Shown here: positions 24,379 through 35,596 of the stretch, one piece after another
Numbering within the stretch: position 1 is the first letter of the stretch
Layout of the letters: each line of letters opens with the position of its first letter
Translations under genes and position numbers: made by a program
The notes under the pieces: generated by a model
Database searches by the model: none
Seen by the model: the letters and a program-made list of their open reading frames with translations, nothing else
What the model was told of the DNA's origin: nothing
Assembly: GCA_010094045.1 (NCBI GenBank)
Contig: ML986581.1
Coordinates: forward strand, 744,001-808,000
Reading direction: 5' to 3'
DNA: 64,000 nt
Source of the DNA: Lojkania enalia
Lineage: Eukaryota; Ascomycota; Dothideomycetes; Pleosporales

Positions 24379-24595
24379 GCGACTGAGTATTAGGCATCTT
24401 GGGTACGGTATTCCGTATATGTTATGATATGTAGGTAAAGAAACTTGGCGGAGAGCCGCACAGCAAGCATTTTAGCGCTGGTGCAATGCATAACTGAATT
24501 GGCATGGATGGCGAATTAGGCTTGCTCATTTTCTGGAGGCTTCTACAGTGAATATAGATATTTCCTTGTGTGGAGCATTTTTCTTGCCTCGTTGC

Positions 24596-25414
24596 TTAAT
24601 CTATAGCCTGATATTGGTTAGTAGTGCTCAAAATTTCCATTTTGTGCCACTTTACCATTCTTCTAGCTTTTTTAATAATCAGTTTTTCAAGCTGGTCAAT
24701 CTCTAGGCGCTGTCGCTTTCCTTTAGTTGTTGCACTTCGAATTTGTTCCAGGAAGCCAGCAAAGCTATTGATCAACATAACAACCTGCTTAGAGCTCTTT
24801 CTAGCCCTAGACTTGGCCTCAGTATTTCTAGGTCTAATGATCTTTGTATGGGCATCGAGCTGTTTGCTAGCCTCAGGAAGAGAGATAGGAACTTCCACCT
24901 CGGGATTTGTGATTGGTGGGCTTTGGATGTCGTCAGAGGCCTCACTTGGCTCCTTATTGAATGAGACTTCGCAGTCGCCGCCAAATCGTCTCTCGATAAA
25001 GCGCTTCAATTTACACCATTTGCCATGCGCATGCTTGGCTTCATCCTCAGAGACTGCGACCATTTCCGGGCGCACAGAGAAGGTGCTTTTTACCTTCCAT
25101 CTCAGCGGGGTACCACCGTAAGAGAGATCTGAAGGATTTGAAAGCATGCTTTGAGGTGGGATTCGGGCGTGAGTTTGCTTCATGTTCGGGACCAAGGGCG
25201 GGGAGATCTGGGGCTTTAGTCCCGATGAGACGGGGGCCAGAAGATGGTCACTGGTGATGATAGATTTCTTGGTGACGGAGTCGAGCATCTTTATGGTGGA
25301 TAGCGACTTAGAGGTTTTCTTAGTTGTTCCGAAAGTGAGGATTCCCGTGGTCATTAGGTGTCCTAAGAGGCAAATAAGAGTTAATTTTAGATGAGTGAAC
25401 ATCACAAATTGCAT
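24596..25414 (-). CDS. Unrecognised protein with a possible signal peptide
   Basis: I do not recognise a family. The open frame extends upstream to an ATG at 25579 (327 aa). I chose the ATG at 25414 (272 aa) because it begins with a hydrophobic, signal-peptide-like segment (MQFVMFTHLKLTLICLLGHL) and because TATATA near 25556 would fall inside a longer coding region. The rest is polar: a Ser/Pro-rich middle part, a basic patch (KWCKLKRFIERRFGGD), and a C-terminal basic amphipathic region (LEIDQLEKLIIKKARRMVKW) that could be helical. It has few cysteines, unlike typical small secreted effectors. It lies on the edge of the AT-rich gene-poor stretch. It could be a lineage-specific gene or a chance frame. 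Confidence 0.4.
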   Translation of the reverse strand: MQFVMFTHLKLTLICLLGHLMTTGILTFGTTKKTSKSLSTIKMLDSVTKKSIITSDHLLAPVSSGLKPQISPPLVPNMKQTHARIPPQSMLSNPSDLSYGGTPLRWKVKSTFSVRPEMVAVSEDEAKHAHGKWCKLKRFIERRFGGDCEVSFNKEPSEASDDIQSPPITNPEVEVPISLPEASKQLDAHTKIIRPRNTEAKSRARKSSKQVVMLINSFAGFLEQIRSATTKGKRQRLEIDQLEKLIIKKARRMVKWHKMEILSTTNQYQAID

Positions 25415-27229
25415 TTGCAGGAGTGGTGTTCTAAGGATAGAGGTGGATGTATGGACGAGGGATACAGTGGTAAGAGAGGAGTGTGATGTGGAATGAGACC
25501 AACCCGCGAGTGACTTGTTACTATAACTCCCTCCGACGCGAGACGCATTTTGCCATATATAGACGCGTACACATGCCATAGTTTGTGAAGTGATGGGGGA
25601 AGGCTTTCACTGATTTTCTTTAAGGTTCGAGTGGTGACGAGCATGTTGTTTACATCAAGGTGGTGAAAGACTTGAGGAAACTGCGTCAAATGACCCGCGT
25701 AATTCGCACACCAAGCTTACCGAAGAGAACGAAATGAGTCATCCGCTGCCTCAGGTCGCGAGTAGTTAGCGGTGAGGCGAATATTTAAAAGTTGCTTTGA
25801 ACGGTCCCTTTGGGTTGCCAGCAAATCTCATCATCATTCAGTGTAGTCATCATCATAAAGACCCGTCGTAGAGCCTACAATTATCTTCAGCAAAATAGGC
25901 AGCAGTATTGAGGGTACCGAAGCGACAATATAAGCCATGCAAAGCTACACGCTTTAACTGGGTGATTATCGCATATTGCTTTAAATGAACCACCTTTCTC
26001 GCTGTTAAAACTATGCCATCAGCCAGATTTCTTCATAGTAGAATATTGCAATCAAAGCAGCCGGACTATAAGTTAGCAGTAACTTCTATATCATTTACAA
26101 AGCTATACCGATCTCGAAGAAGATTGCTACCGCAACCAATCACCTTCCCCCAAATTTCATAACACCCACATTTCTGCTTGGAAAGGTATTTGGTTTTCCA
26201 AGTTGTTAGCGCTGGTAGTTTTGATTATACAGCACTGCCTCAGAGAAGCCCAAAATGGCTTTTATATTAGATGTCGAGAACCTGGCTTATCGTGGTATTT
26301 CTCTCATTTTCCACCTCCACAATAAAGTTAGTTCAATACTTCCTAGAGGCCGCTTTTGGTCTCAATCGATGTTCGATATGGCCCTGACGTCTACGAGATG
26401 GCCATTTCGCTTCTTAGGAAGTTTAGGGGCTGTAGCGCAAATTGATGGACTAGATATTACGAAGTGTTATAGTACTAAAATATCAAGTGGCAAGTTGTGA
26501 CTACCCGGCTCCATCTGGGTCAATATATTCATGGTTGTCAGTTTGCCACGTCATGGATGCAATGGGTTTATTTTCTGATTGCTAACATAAAGGATACTAG
26601 CAAAGAATGCACGGCGCCTTGCAACCAACTTGTTTAAATTCTAGCTCTTTATTCTCGTTTCACTAGGTAACTACAAACAGTAGAAATCATCTCGAAGACA
26701 ATAAATGACACGAGATAAGAACACCAGACCCCCGGCTCCTCTAACGATGAAGCTATATCAGCTAAGCAAATCTTTGGTGACAGTAACTCTTTCAGAGATT
26801 TACCTAAACCGTACTAGCTCTTCGTAGTGTTGTAGGCAAACATTATAAAAAGTGGCCTATACAAGCAACTGCTCGCTTTCTCCCTCTCTTTCAATCTTTC
26901 TTTTCTCATAGCATCAGTTCGTATTGGTAAAATTCTCAATTACCATTAATTCTGACTGTTAATTTGATCTGGTGTGGTACCGGGAGCCTCCAATTACCGA
27001 ATCTGTCGAGTACTTAGTTTCCGTATCCTCGGTTCTCTGATCCACCCTGAGATAATTCCGATTTGGAGACCCCACCTCCCCCTCACGACCCCACCATAGC
27101 ACTCCATATCACGCTGTCTCAGCCGCGCAGATTGATGACTTCCGGTTTTTCTCGTTCCTTTTGGTACCCTTGATTGAATCATTCAATTCCAGTCAAGATT
27201 TCTTTTCGGGAAATTGGTGGATATTCAAA
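25415..27229. other. AT-rich gene-poor region
   Basis: About 1.8 kb visibly richer in A and T than its surroundings, with only short frames (the longest, at 26255-26500, is 81 codons and featureless). No terminal repeats, target-site duplications or transposase motifs were found. It could be intergenic DNA or an old element degraded beyond recognition. The last 200 bases should contain the promoter of the dihydroxyacetone kinase gene. Confidence 0.4.
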
Positions 27230-29276
27230 ATGTCAGGTAGGCAATCACGTTGATATATAGACCATGTTTGTTTGCACTGCGAATGACAAGTGACGTAGCA
27301 AAACATTTCATCAACGACCCCACACACCTTGTCAACACGGCGCTGTTGTCTATTCCACATACGAATCCCTCCGTAGCATGTGATCTCGAGAACAAGATCA
27401 TTTATAGGAAACCCAATGGCTCGGCACAAGTGTCCGTTGTATCTGGCGGTGGCAGTGGACATGAGCCATCTTTCGCGTCCTTTGTCGGTCATGGATTGCT
27501 GTCAGGTGCTGTTGCGGGGACGATATTTGCAAGCCCGAGTGCTGAGCAGATAAAGAGATGTATTCTGCATCGTGTAGAGAAACAGAAGGGTGTATTAGTC
27601 GTTGTTATGAACTACACCGTGAGCCTACCGTCAGCCAGGGCGCGGATATAGCTGATAAGTTAGGGTGACGTGCTGAATTTTGGAATGGCAGTTGAAAAGG
27701 CCCGAGCGCGCGGTATTGAAGTAGATATGGTTATAGTAGGGGATGATGCTGGCGTCGGAAGAGCTAAGGGAGGCAAAGTAGGCAGGAGAGGAATAGCAGG
27801 GACAGTCCTCGTACAGAAGATTGCCTGCGCACTCGCTGCCAAGGGGTTCGTATGCCCTTTACTCACTCCGACTCTTTATTACTACTTTCTTGGTCAGTTG
27901 TTGGATTTACTGACCCCCCCTTAGAGCAAGCTTACGAGAAGTCTCGGACATTGCCAGACTAACAGCAAGGAACATCGTCTCAATAGGATCATCACTCTCA
28001 CACGTACATGTTCCTGGACGCGCCGCGATGAGCGGCGACGATGAACTCAAAGATTCTGAAGTCGAGATTGGCATGGGCATTCATAATGAAGCTGGTTCAG
28101 AACGTAGGATTACTGACTTGCCCGGATTGGTGAAGACGATGCTCTCGCACTGCTTAAATACGGCGGATAAGGACCGTAGCTTCCTGGAGATTACTCCAGG
28201 CGATGAGGTTGTATTGCTAGTGAACAACCTCGGTGGAGTTAGCGTCTTGGAACTTGGGGGCATCACTAACGAGGTAGTGGAACAATTGGCAAATGACTGG
28301 AAGATAACGCCGGTGCGGATACTGGCTGGGACCTTTATGACCAGCCTAAACGGTCTTGGTTTCAGTATTAGCCTGCTGAAGGTCGTAGATACTGGTCTTG
28401 GGAGTGGCAAGTCATTGCTGGAGCTGCTAGATGCGCCTGCAGAAGCCAGCGGATGGCCGGCCGCCATCACAACTGACACATGGCGGAAGCAAGGAATAAT
28501 GTTCGTGCCGGAAGAGCAAGGAGACGGAGAAGAAATCCAGCCAAATGATTTGAGACGTGCGTATAGGTATAAAGAGCATTGACTAATATGCTAATAGGGA
28601 GTTAGTGGATTTCGCACTGGCAAAGTCGACCTTGACGACGGCGTTAAATAGGTTAATCGTAGCGGAGCCCGAGGTAACAAAGTATGATACAATTGTTGGT
28701 GATGGCGATTGCGGCATCGGGCTAAAACGTGGTGCTGACGGTTAGTAACATTGAAATTGTAGTGTTTTCACATTCTGACACTTCGCAGCCATTTTGAAGT
28801 TACTAGAAAGAATGAAGAAGACAGATGACGCGCTCGTCTTCCTACAAAACATTATACAAGTCGTCGAGGTAACAATGGATGGGACATCTGGCGCCATCTA
28901 TGCAATTTTCCTGAACGCGCTTGCACATGGCCTGCGACAAAATGCGCCATCATCACCTCAACCAATCACTGCAGATATCTGGGCCAAAGGCTTAGAATCA
29001 TCTCTTCAGTCATTGAGTAAATACACACCAGCGCGACCCGGAGATCGAACCCTGATTGATGCTCTCTATCCCTTCGTAAAGACGCTCTCAAAAACCGGGA
29101 GTATTGATGCGGCGGCACAAGCGGCCGAGGAAGGAGCGAAAGGGACAAGGGGTATGAAAGCTAGTCTAGGTCGGACGGTTTATGTAGGAGGAGAGGGTTG
29201 GCAAGGCGTTCCGGATCCTGGTGCTTATGGTCTCGCCGAGCTTCTGCTAGGTTTGAGTGAAGGTCTAAGGCTATGA
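27230..29276 (+). CDS. DAK1: Dihydroxyacetone kinase
   Basis: Phosphorylates dihydroxyacetone with ATP in glycerol use and detoxification of the triose. Exons 27230-27236, 27299-27618, 27664-27845, 27925-28556, 28606-28740 and 28789-29276 give 587 aa. The first exon has only 7 bases; splicing gives [15 protein letters not shown], the usual N terminus. The DhaK domain shows [11 protein letters not shown] and the substrate-binding His in GMGIHNEAG. The DhaL kinase domain shows [18 protein letters not shown] (Mg-ATP-binding Asp residues) and [12 protein letters not shown]. The intron between the domains is ambiguous: 28557-28605 (49 bases) or 28561-28597 (37 bases) both keep the frame, and I prefer the longer. 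The usual Pro after GIHNE is Ala here. It converges with SmD2, 126 bases away. Confidence 0.94.
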
Positions 29277-29402
29277 AAACGGTTCTTAATTGGTAAAGCG
29301 CCGGATTGAGGCCCTATGCAATTCAAACCCCTAACTCCATCGTAGGGGACTAAAACATCCCTTAATCTTCATTGCCATGAACTTCATGAAGCTGGATATA
29401 TT
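29277..29402. other. Short convergent 3' region with a tRNA-like fragment
   Basis: Only 126 bases separate two convergent stop codons, so the 3' untranslated regions probably overlap. Bases 29281-29335 resemble part of a tRNA (an A-box-like TTAATTGGTAAAGCGCC and a B-box-like AATTCAAACCCC about 30 bases later). I could not fold a full cloverleaf, so this is at best a remnant. Confidence 0.25.
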
Positions 29403-29916
29403 CTAACTCAACAAAACAAGGATCACAGAGTCACCTCGAATAAACCTAAATATGAGTTAGCTAGACTTTTGAGTATCTCCTCGGAACTAACACACATCTT
29501 GCTGATGAACCGGTCCTTATTGATCTTCCGACCCTTCTGTCCATTAGCGAGGCGCGGGGTTTCCGTCCACATCTCCTTGGCATTCTCTAGGACCATATTA
29601 CAATGCCTATCGAATGCTTTAACACGAGCCAGGATTTTTCGATTGTTCCGGCACGAAATGAGGACTTGGGTCCGAGAACGAACGGCGGTTTGAAGGATCG
29701 ATAATGGGCCGGTTGTCATCTCATATTCCTCGACTTGAGCTATCTCGTACTCGCTGTAGATCACTTAGTTATTGAACGTAAGGGAATCAGTAAGTGGTAA
29801 ATTTGTACGTACGTCAGCTCAGCGCGAGGCTTAGCGACAAGCTCCCTGTAAGTGTTAGCGTCCCTTTTACTCGGAGCGAATGCAGGCTCAACGTACTGTA
29901 TTCTCTGGTCTGGCAT
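29403..29916 (-). CDS. SMD2: Core spliceosomal protein SmD2
   Basis: One of the seven Sm proteins that form the ring on U1, U2, U4 and U5 snRNAs. Four exons (29916-29897, 29845-29813, 29753-29496, 29445-29403) give 117 aa, the expected size. The spliced start reads [22 protein letters not shown]. Sm motif 1 is visible in [27 protein letters not shown] and Sm motif 2 in RGDSVILVL after the last intron. The link [17 protein letters not shown] is typical of SmD2. The ending LVLLS lacks the Arg-Asn-Pro-Leu tail of yeast-type orthologues. All three introns are short (50-59 bases) and their phases agree. It is divergent from the Ams2/Spt21 gene. Confidence 0.95.
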
Positions 29917-30728
29917 GTTGAACTAGGTCGAAGTGAGTGATCGTTCGGAGAGCTACTCGCTCGTTGGTGTGCTGCTGATCAATGGTTATACCTGGTAATA
30001 CTAAAAAAGAAGGCGTCTGTCGATGAGATGGCCCCACCGGTTGCTGTGGTGAGTGGTGTGGAAGCTCGGATTCAGCGCTTTGGATTGGGAAGCTTCCGTG
30101 CGCAAAGTAACCTAGGCTGGCGGCCTCGGTTGGAGCACGTAGGGATGGTGTTGGAAGCGCCTCCTTTTTGGAGGGTGTGAAATTCTTGCAATTTCAGCAG
30201 GTCGGTCGGTGGAAATTCGACGTGCGGGAATCGACTGTGGAGCGGTGTTGTGATAATGTCACGGTGGAGTAAAGTTATGAGAGGGAGCAATCGCCTAATC
30301 CCTGCCTCGGATTTTCGTTCGGCCGTGAACGAGCCAATGAGGACGCGTCATACACGCGAGGCTAACATGCGTTCCGAGCTCCATCTTGAAGGTCTAGCAT
30401 CCGTCATCTCTTACCTTCACGATCTCTGCAATAGTTTCCCTCGCCTTATTACACGCTCACTGTGGGACTTTTCTGTAGCCTATAGCCTCTGGGAGTTATA
30501 TCAAGTTTCACTCACACATTTCATTTCAATCGCTGTCTACGCCGTCTTTTCTCTTACGATTCTGTGCATCGTTTAACGCGTTCGCGATGATCGGCTGCCA
30601 GCCACCTCCCGCGATTGAGGACCACTAACCACTGTCCCTTTCAAGCTTTCATATAATTGCCATCCCTCGCCCTCGCGCCTCAGCAGTCCCATCATCATTC
30701 CTGCCATTGGCAAGTCATCCTGTCGGAC
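29917..30728. promoter_or_regulatory. Divergent promoter region, SMD2 / Ams2-Spt21 gene
   Basis: An 812-base stretch between head-to-head start codons. The part from about 30400 to 30720 has CT-rich tracts on the plus strand, like a leader of the right-hand gene. No repeat or RNA gene was recognised. Confidence 0.4.
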
Positions 30729-33700
30729 ATGGCATCGCCGTCCACCCGGGAGAGTGATTCCCAGCAGCTCGTGCCTGCAGGTTCGGCAATGGACCGAGAT
30801 AGTGGAGCTATGGACGAGATACCGCGGCGGATAATGCGAGGCAAGCACTGATAATGTTATGTCATTTTCTATATCTAACGGTACACTACCTATAGTCAAA
30901 GTTCTTTACACATTCGACGACAAGAACAAATCCAATTGTCTCGCTCGTTTGCCCAACGCGTTGAATATCCCAACTGTGTCTCTTGATGAGACTACACAGG
31001 TAGGAGTAATTGAGCTCAAATCATGTATACAAGCAATAGTAGCGGCAAGGTAAGTTTGAAGGCTTTTGCCGGAAGACGTGTCGCGTGGTCTTGATTACTG
31101 AATGATCCAGTCCTGAACTTGTTGCCAAACTTGGCCACGACTATACGGTCTACGCGTATGACTACTCAGAATATGAGACTCCTCTTGTCGGTCAAGGCAT
31201 GCTGTCGTGGATTCTTGCCTCGGCTTCTACAACACCTAGCGCTCCCGCCAGTCAATCCCAAACTATGGTTACTGGTCGCGTATGCAAGAATATCCTAGGA
31301 CTTTTCGCGAATGGGATCAAGGAGACTTTAGAGGTGAAACTTAGACTTGTCCCCGTACCTACGTGTATGCAAAAGGAATACGTGGAGAATATGGAACGAT
31401 ACCACAGTCTGAGTAAGATTGCGTCGGAAGGCCTCGATTATACTGCCTGGACAGACTGGCTTAAGGCGCATCCCGCCATCGGACAGCTATCACATCCTAC
31501 CCCGCAAGAAAGCCCCCAAAGAAGCGGACAAGACCCTCCTGGAGGCGTCGAGTCACTTCATGGTCTGCTTACCCGTCAAATAGCACAAGAGGGAGAGGCT
31601 AGGAACGATCAGTATCCTGAGCAGCACGAATTACCGTACAATTCCCAAGAGACCAGAGCTTCTAGTCCTGCCATGAGCACGAGATCCTTCCATCATTATC
31701 AGGGCCCAGAGTCACGCCCTGGATCAAGAGGTTCCTTTCGAAGTGAGCCGGCCATGCAACTGCAACCTCAATCACAGTTTCCCGGTTCCGTTCAGTATCA
31801 TCAGGATGAAGGCCCGCCTAAAAAGAGAGCGCGTGTAACGAAAGCCAAGAGACCGAAGAAGACAGCATTGAGTGCGAATAACGACTCGCTTCGGGTTACT
31901 GCAAGCACTGCAGCTTCGGTTCGACTACACAGGCCAGTAGCAACAAATCCTGCCGCGGCGACTGCTTCAAGTGAACAAATTCCCCGAGCACCAACACCCC
32001 GCCCTGGGGATGTTGCCTTTCGAATAGATCATGACATCCCACGGCGTCCGCCTCCAAGTCTGTTGAGGTATGCTTCTCTAGATGAAACACGCCCTCTTGC
32101 CTCACCTTACGAGTCAGCACCGTTTTCCGACAATGCGGTAGATTCTGTCGATGATGAGAGAGGACCGAGTCCTGTCGAGACACCTATGGATATACCTTCC
32201 TCGCCACCGATACTGCCACAACAGATTGAATCGCCTGCTCCCTCTAGTCCCGGATTGCCCACTCTTCCATACCCTACTGATTCTGGATTCGTAAGTGATG
32301 TGGCGATGGGGAAGGAAGATGAAAATATGGACAGTGTAAATCGACAATGGGAAGGGTGCGACCTCCCTGTGCCCACTGATACGAGAATTCGGGCAAAACC
32401 GGACAGATCCCACCGAGATTGGATGGAGGTTACTCCAGGCCCAGTCGAATTGTTACCTAATTCATATATCCCAAAACCCAAAACGTATCCCCGATCACGT
32501 CAAATGCAATCAACTACGGATGGGACCGACATGCCAGCCGAAACGCTCCCACAGACTATAGAAAAGACTTCATCGTCTACCTCTAGCGCCAGCGCCGATC
32601 AATCGGGCCTCACCTCCCAAAGCCAGCGCATGCCGGACGGTGTTAATGCGAGTTCTGCTACTGACAGTCTAATGGTGGGCCTGGGGCAGGATGCAAAATT
32701 TGTTCTAGATCCCCAGGCCCAAGTATCCCAACACCAAACGATGGCACAATCTTCCCAAATAATCACTCCGCTGCAACCGCAGCAATCATTCATGAGTGTA
32801 GATTCACCAGACACCAGTGGCTCAACTGCCCCCTTCTCTGATGATAATGACGTGGTAGAATTACCCAGTCGTTCCACTACTCCCAACCTACCCTCTAGCA
32901 TCCTTCCACGGCCGTTCAAGCCTCCTCAAAAGTCGAGGAGTCTTCCGAGATCACATACTTGGTCGGGTGAGCCTATATCAGATGCACCCATTCCCGTGGA
33001 AGGAGCTCTGCGGAATCCCCGTAGTGGTTCTGGAGCAAAACGAAAGCAGCGTCTCGTCGAGAAAATGAATGCATCCATCATGGCTGGAGAGCTGCCGACA
33101 TATTGTAATAACTGCGGCGAGATTGAAACGCCTACCTGGAGGAAAGCTTACACTAGGGTTGAGGACGGGTCACCTGCTGGCATTGTTATCTCCACAGAAG
33201 GGGCTGGTATAGTGGCATTCGAAGTCATGGATCCCAAGGAGGATTCGACTCCACAGTACCGTATCTTCAAACAAGTGTTAGAACAGGGAGAGAAAGAGTC
33301 TGATTCATTCACACAAATTACACTATGTAATCGTACGTGCCTTCCTTCCATGATTCCGCATATCATTAACTAACCATATAGCTTGTGGTTTATGGTTAAC
33401 CAAGAAAGCCGCTATGCGACCGGCAGAGCTCTGGGCTAAAAAAATTCAAGGCAATCAAGATAAACCAAAACGGAGAAGAAATCCTCCCAAAGGACCGCCG
33501 CAGAAGAGAGCGAAGGGACCAAACGACAATACTCCTTCTGATGCCATGGTGCCTTATTCTGAGCCTGTCATGCCTCCCCCAATTACTGGCTCGGTTGATG
33601 AGTATGTGCAACCACCTACGAGATCTCGCACAGCCAGCTTTCAATTCGCTGCTGGTACTGATGTGGATGATGCATTCGCTGCTGCCGCCCTTGAACGAGC

Positions 33701-34850
33701 TATACAGTCTAGTCCCCCGGGGTTCCAGGGGAGCAAGGAATCGCCCATCAATCTCGAGCCAGATTTGACTCCCAAGCCAACGAGACGCTTGCTGTTTCCC
33801 TCACCGCGTAAAGCAGGGGAGGTCAAATCTTTGGGCGATGGTAGCTCTGCGTCACCGACCGACAGACTTGTTCGTAAGCCGGCTGAGCCCCCAGTGCGAC
33901 TACCTAACATGGACGACGAGATCGACAAAGAGAATTGTCCCCCACAGACAGAACGGGAAGTTGATGACTTGGCGCACCTGTTTGACGACCGTACTACTCC
34001 CAAGACCACTCCAACAAAGGGCGCCTGTTTACCAGATCTACTCAAAACTCCTACGCCGGGATCGAGGCGACGAGCTGCGCTCACTCCTAGAGGGCGAACA
34101 GAAAACAGCGTAAACGCTTCCTTTCCGGGACCGGTTACGCCATCCCGTGCTCTTTTGACCCCGAAACGCTCTGGAAGAGCGGCAACTGTAGCACCTTTGA
34201 CGCCCTTCACCGCTCAGTTAAACGCGATCTTGTCGGATTGCGGGCATAGCTCACCATCACAAAATTTTGACTTCTCGACTTTCCCAACCTTTAATTCTCC
34301 CGGACGGAATGTAGACATTTCGGCTTCGTTTGGGAACCTCATTTCTGATGATTTCTTGTCTAGCGATCTTCCCATGCCAAGTAGCCCGCCCGGAAATTTA
34401 GAGTTCTCTCTGTATGAGGATCCTGCTACGAGCACGGTTGGACTTTGGAGCGGACCGAGCATCTTTGAAGGAAGCGACGCGATTGTCTTTGAGGACGCTG
34501 AGGGAAATACCAATCGGGATGCCAATACCTCGCAGATCCCTGAAATTTCCGTGGATTTTGCCGCTATGATTGAAGAAGTCGTAAGAAGTGGCAGTGAGGA
34601 GGCGAGGGGCAAAGACGATAAGTATAGTGCCGAAATCACACGCACAGATGGAAGCAATAATGCTACTGAAATTACGCATGTCAGCGAAGATAAGAATAGT
34701 GATGAAGATGGGAACGAAGAGATGGATACTATTAGCGGTGAAGTCCTTGATGCAAAGGGTGATACCAGCTGCGCCAGAAGGACATCCGTTATTGGGGGAA
34801 AGAGTAGCACCAAAAATATGGATATTCATGAGGACAAGGGCATGCCCTAA
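30729..34850 (+). CDS. Ams2/Spt21 family factor with a GATA-like zinc finger
   Basis: Ams2 and Spt21 act in histone gene transcription and chromatin (family knowledge); the role here is inferred. Exons 30729-30840, 30896-31049, 31111-33332 and 33382-34850 give 1318 aa. The conserved N-terminal domain begins MRVKVLYTFDDKNKSNCLARLP and continues through YAYDYSEYETPLVGQGMLSWIL. The first intron needs a GC donor (GAG/GCAAGC) to join exon 1 in frame. A long disordered Ser/Pro/Gln region follows. Then comes a GATA-like finger: YCNNCGEIETPTWRKAYT with the WRK of GATA factors, and 70 residues later CNPCGLWLTKKAAMRP. The C-terminal 480 residues are disordered, with many SP and TP sites. The stop at 34848 is followed by more coding-like sequence. 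Confidence 0.88.
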
Positions 34851-35596
34851 GCCGAGATTGCCAAAGATTCATGGCGCAGCACTGGATCTGCCATTGTCAA
34901 TAAGGAGACGACTGTTGCGGAAAGCACACCCGTCAATGAGGATAAGAGCAGTCAGAAATAGACGACAATCATGAAGCAAAAAATAGTCCTTCGTTCACGG
35001 TCGCTGATAATGATGGGCGCATTTCCGGAAGCATAATTGTCGATGAGGAAAAGAATAGTTCGAGATCACAGAATCTGACGAAGAAAAGTGCTCTGAAGTT
35101 CAAGCAGAGGGTAATTCTGTGCTCGTTGCTCCTACGAAGACTGCGTGATAATTGTGGTTATATAACGAATCGAGTGTCCTTTATGATTTTCTTTGGTTGG
35201 GCACTTAGGCGTCATGATATATGAAGCAATGATGGCATGATTGTATAGTACCACACAAGGCGCGTTACCTTTTCAGCTTCAGCTTCTTAGGTTTCACGAC
35301 CCATCTAGCGATTTGGTGTTTCACCATGTTACAATGCAATACAAGTAACACAAATGACATCTTAAATTGTTCAACTATTGCTTCTTACATTACAATAAGC
35401 TTATAACCTATCTGATGATGACAAAGCAACTAGGGGTATCATAGCTTCCGAATTTCCTCAACTCCAAAGGGAAAGTTGCGTATTTCGCAAAAGATAATGT
35501 AGATGATGGTCAACATAGCGAAATGAATGCTAAATGCAGGGAAGAGATCGCTTTGAGCGTGAATATTTTCATGCTCGTGCTCCATAAACGTGTCAA
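34851..35596. other. Convergent intergenic region with coding-like remnant
   Basis: The first part (to about 35130) still reads as an acidic, Ser/Lys-rich tail like the upstream protein, but is broken by stops at 34848 and 34971 and needs a frame change. The rest, to 35596, is AT-rich 3' flank of two convergent genes and shows nothing else. Confidence 0.4.

Noticed and set aside
25402..25689. 95-codon minus-strand frame
   Set aside because: Overlaps the start of the better-supported frame at 24596-25414 and shows no protein features.
26255..26500. 81-codon frame in the AT-rich block
   Set aside because: Short, featureless and without neighbouring splice-compatible exons.
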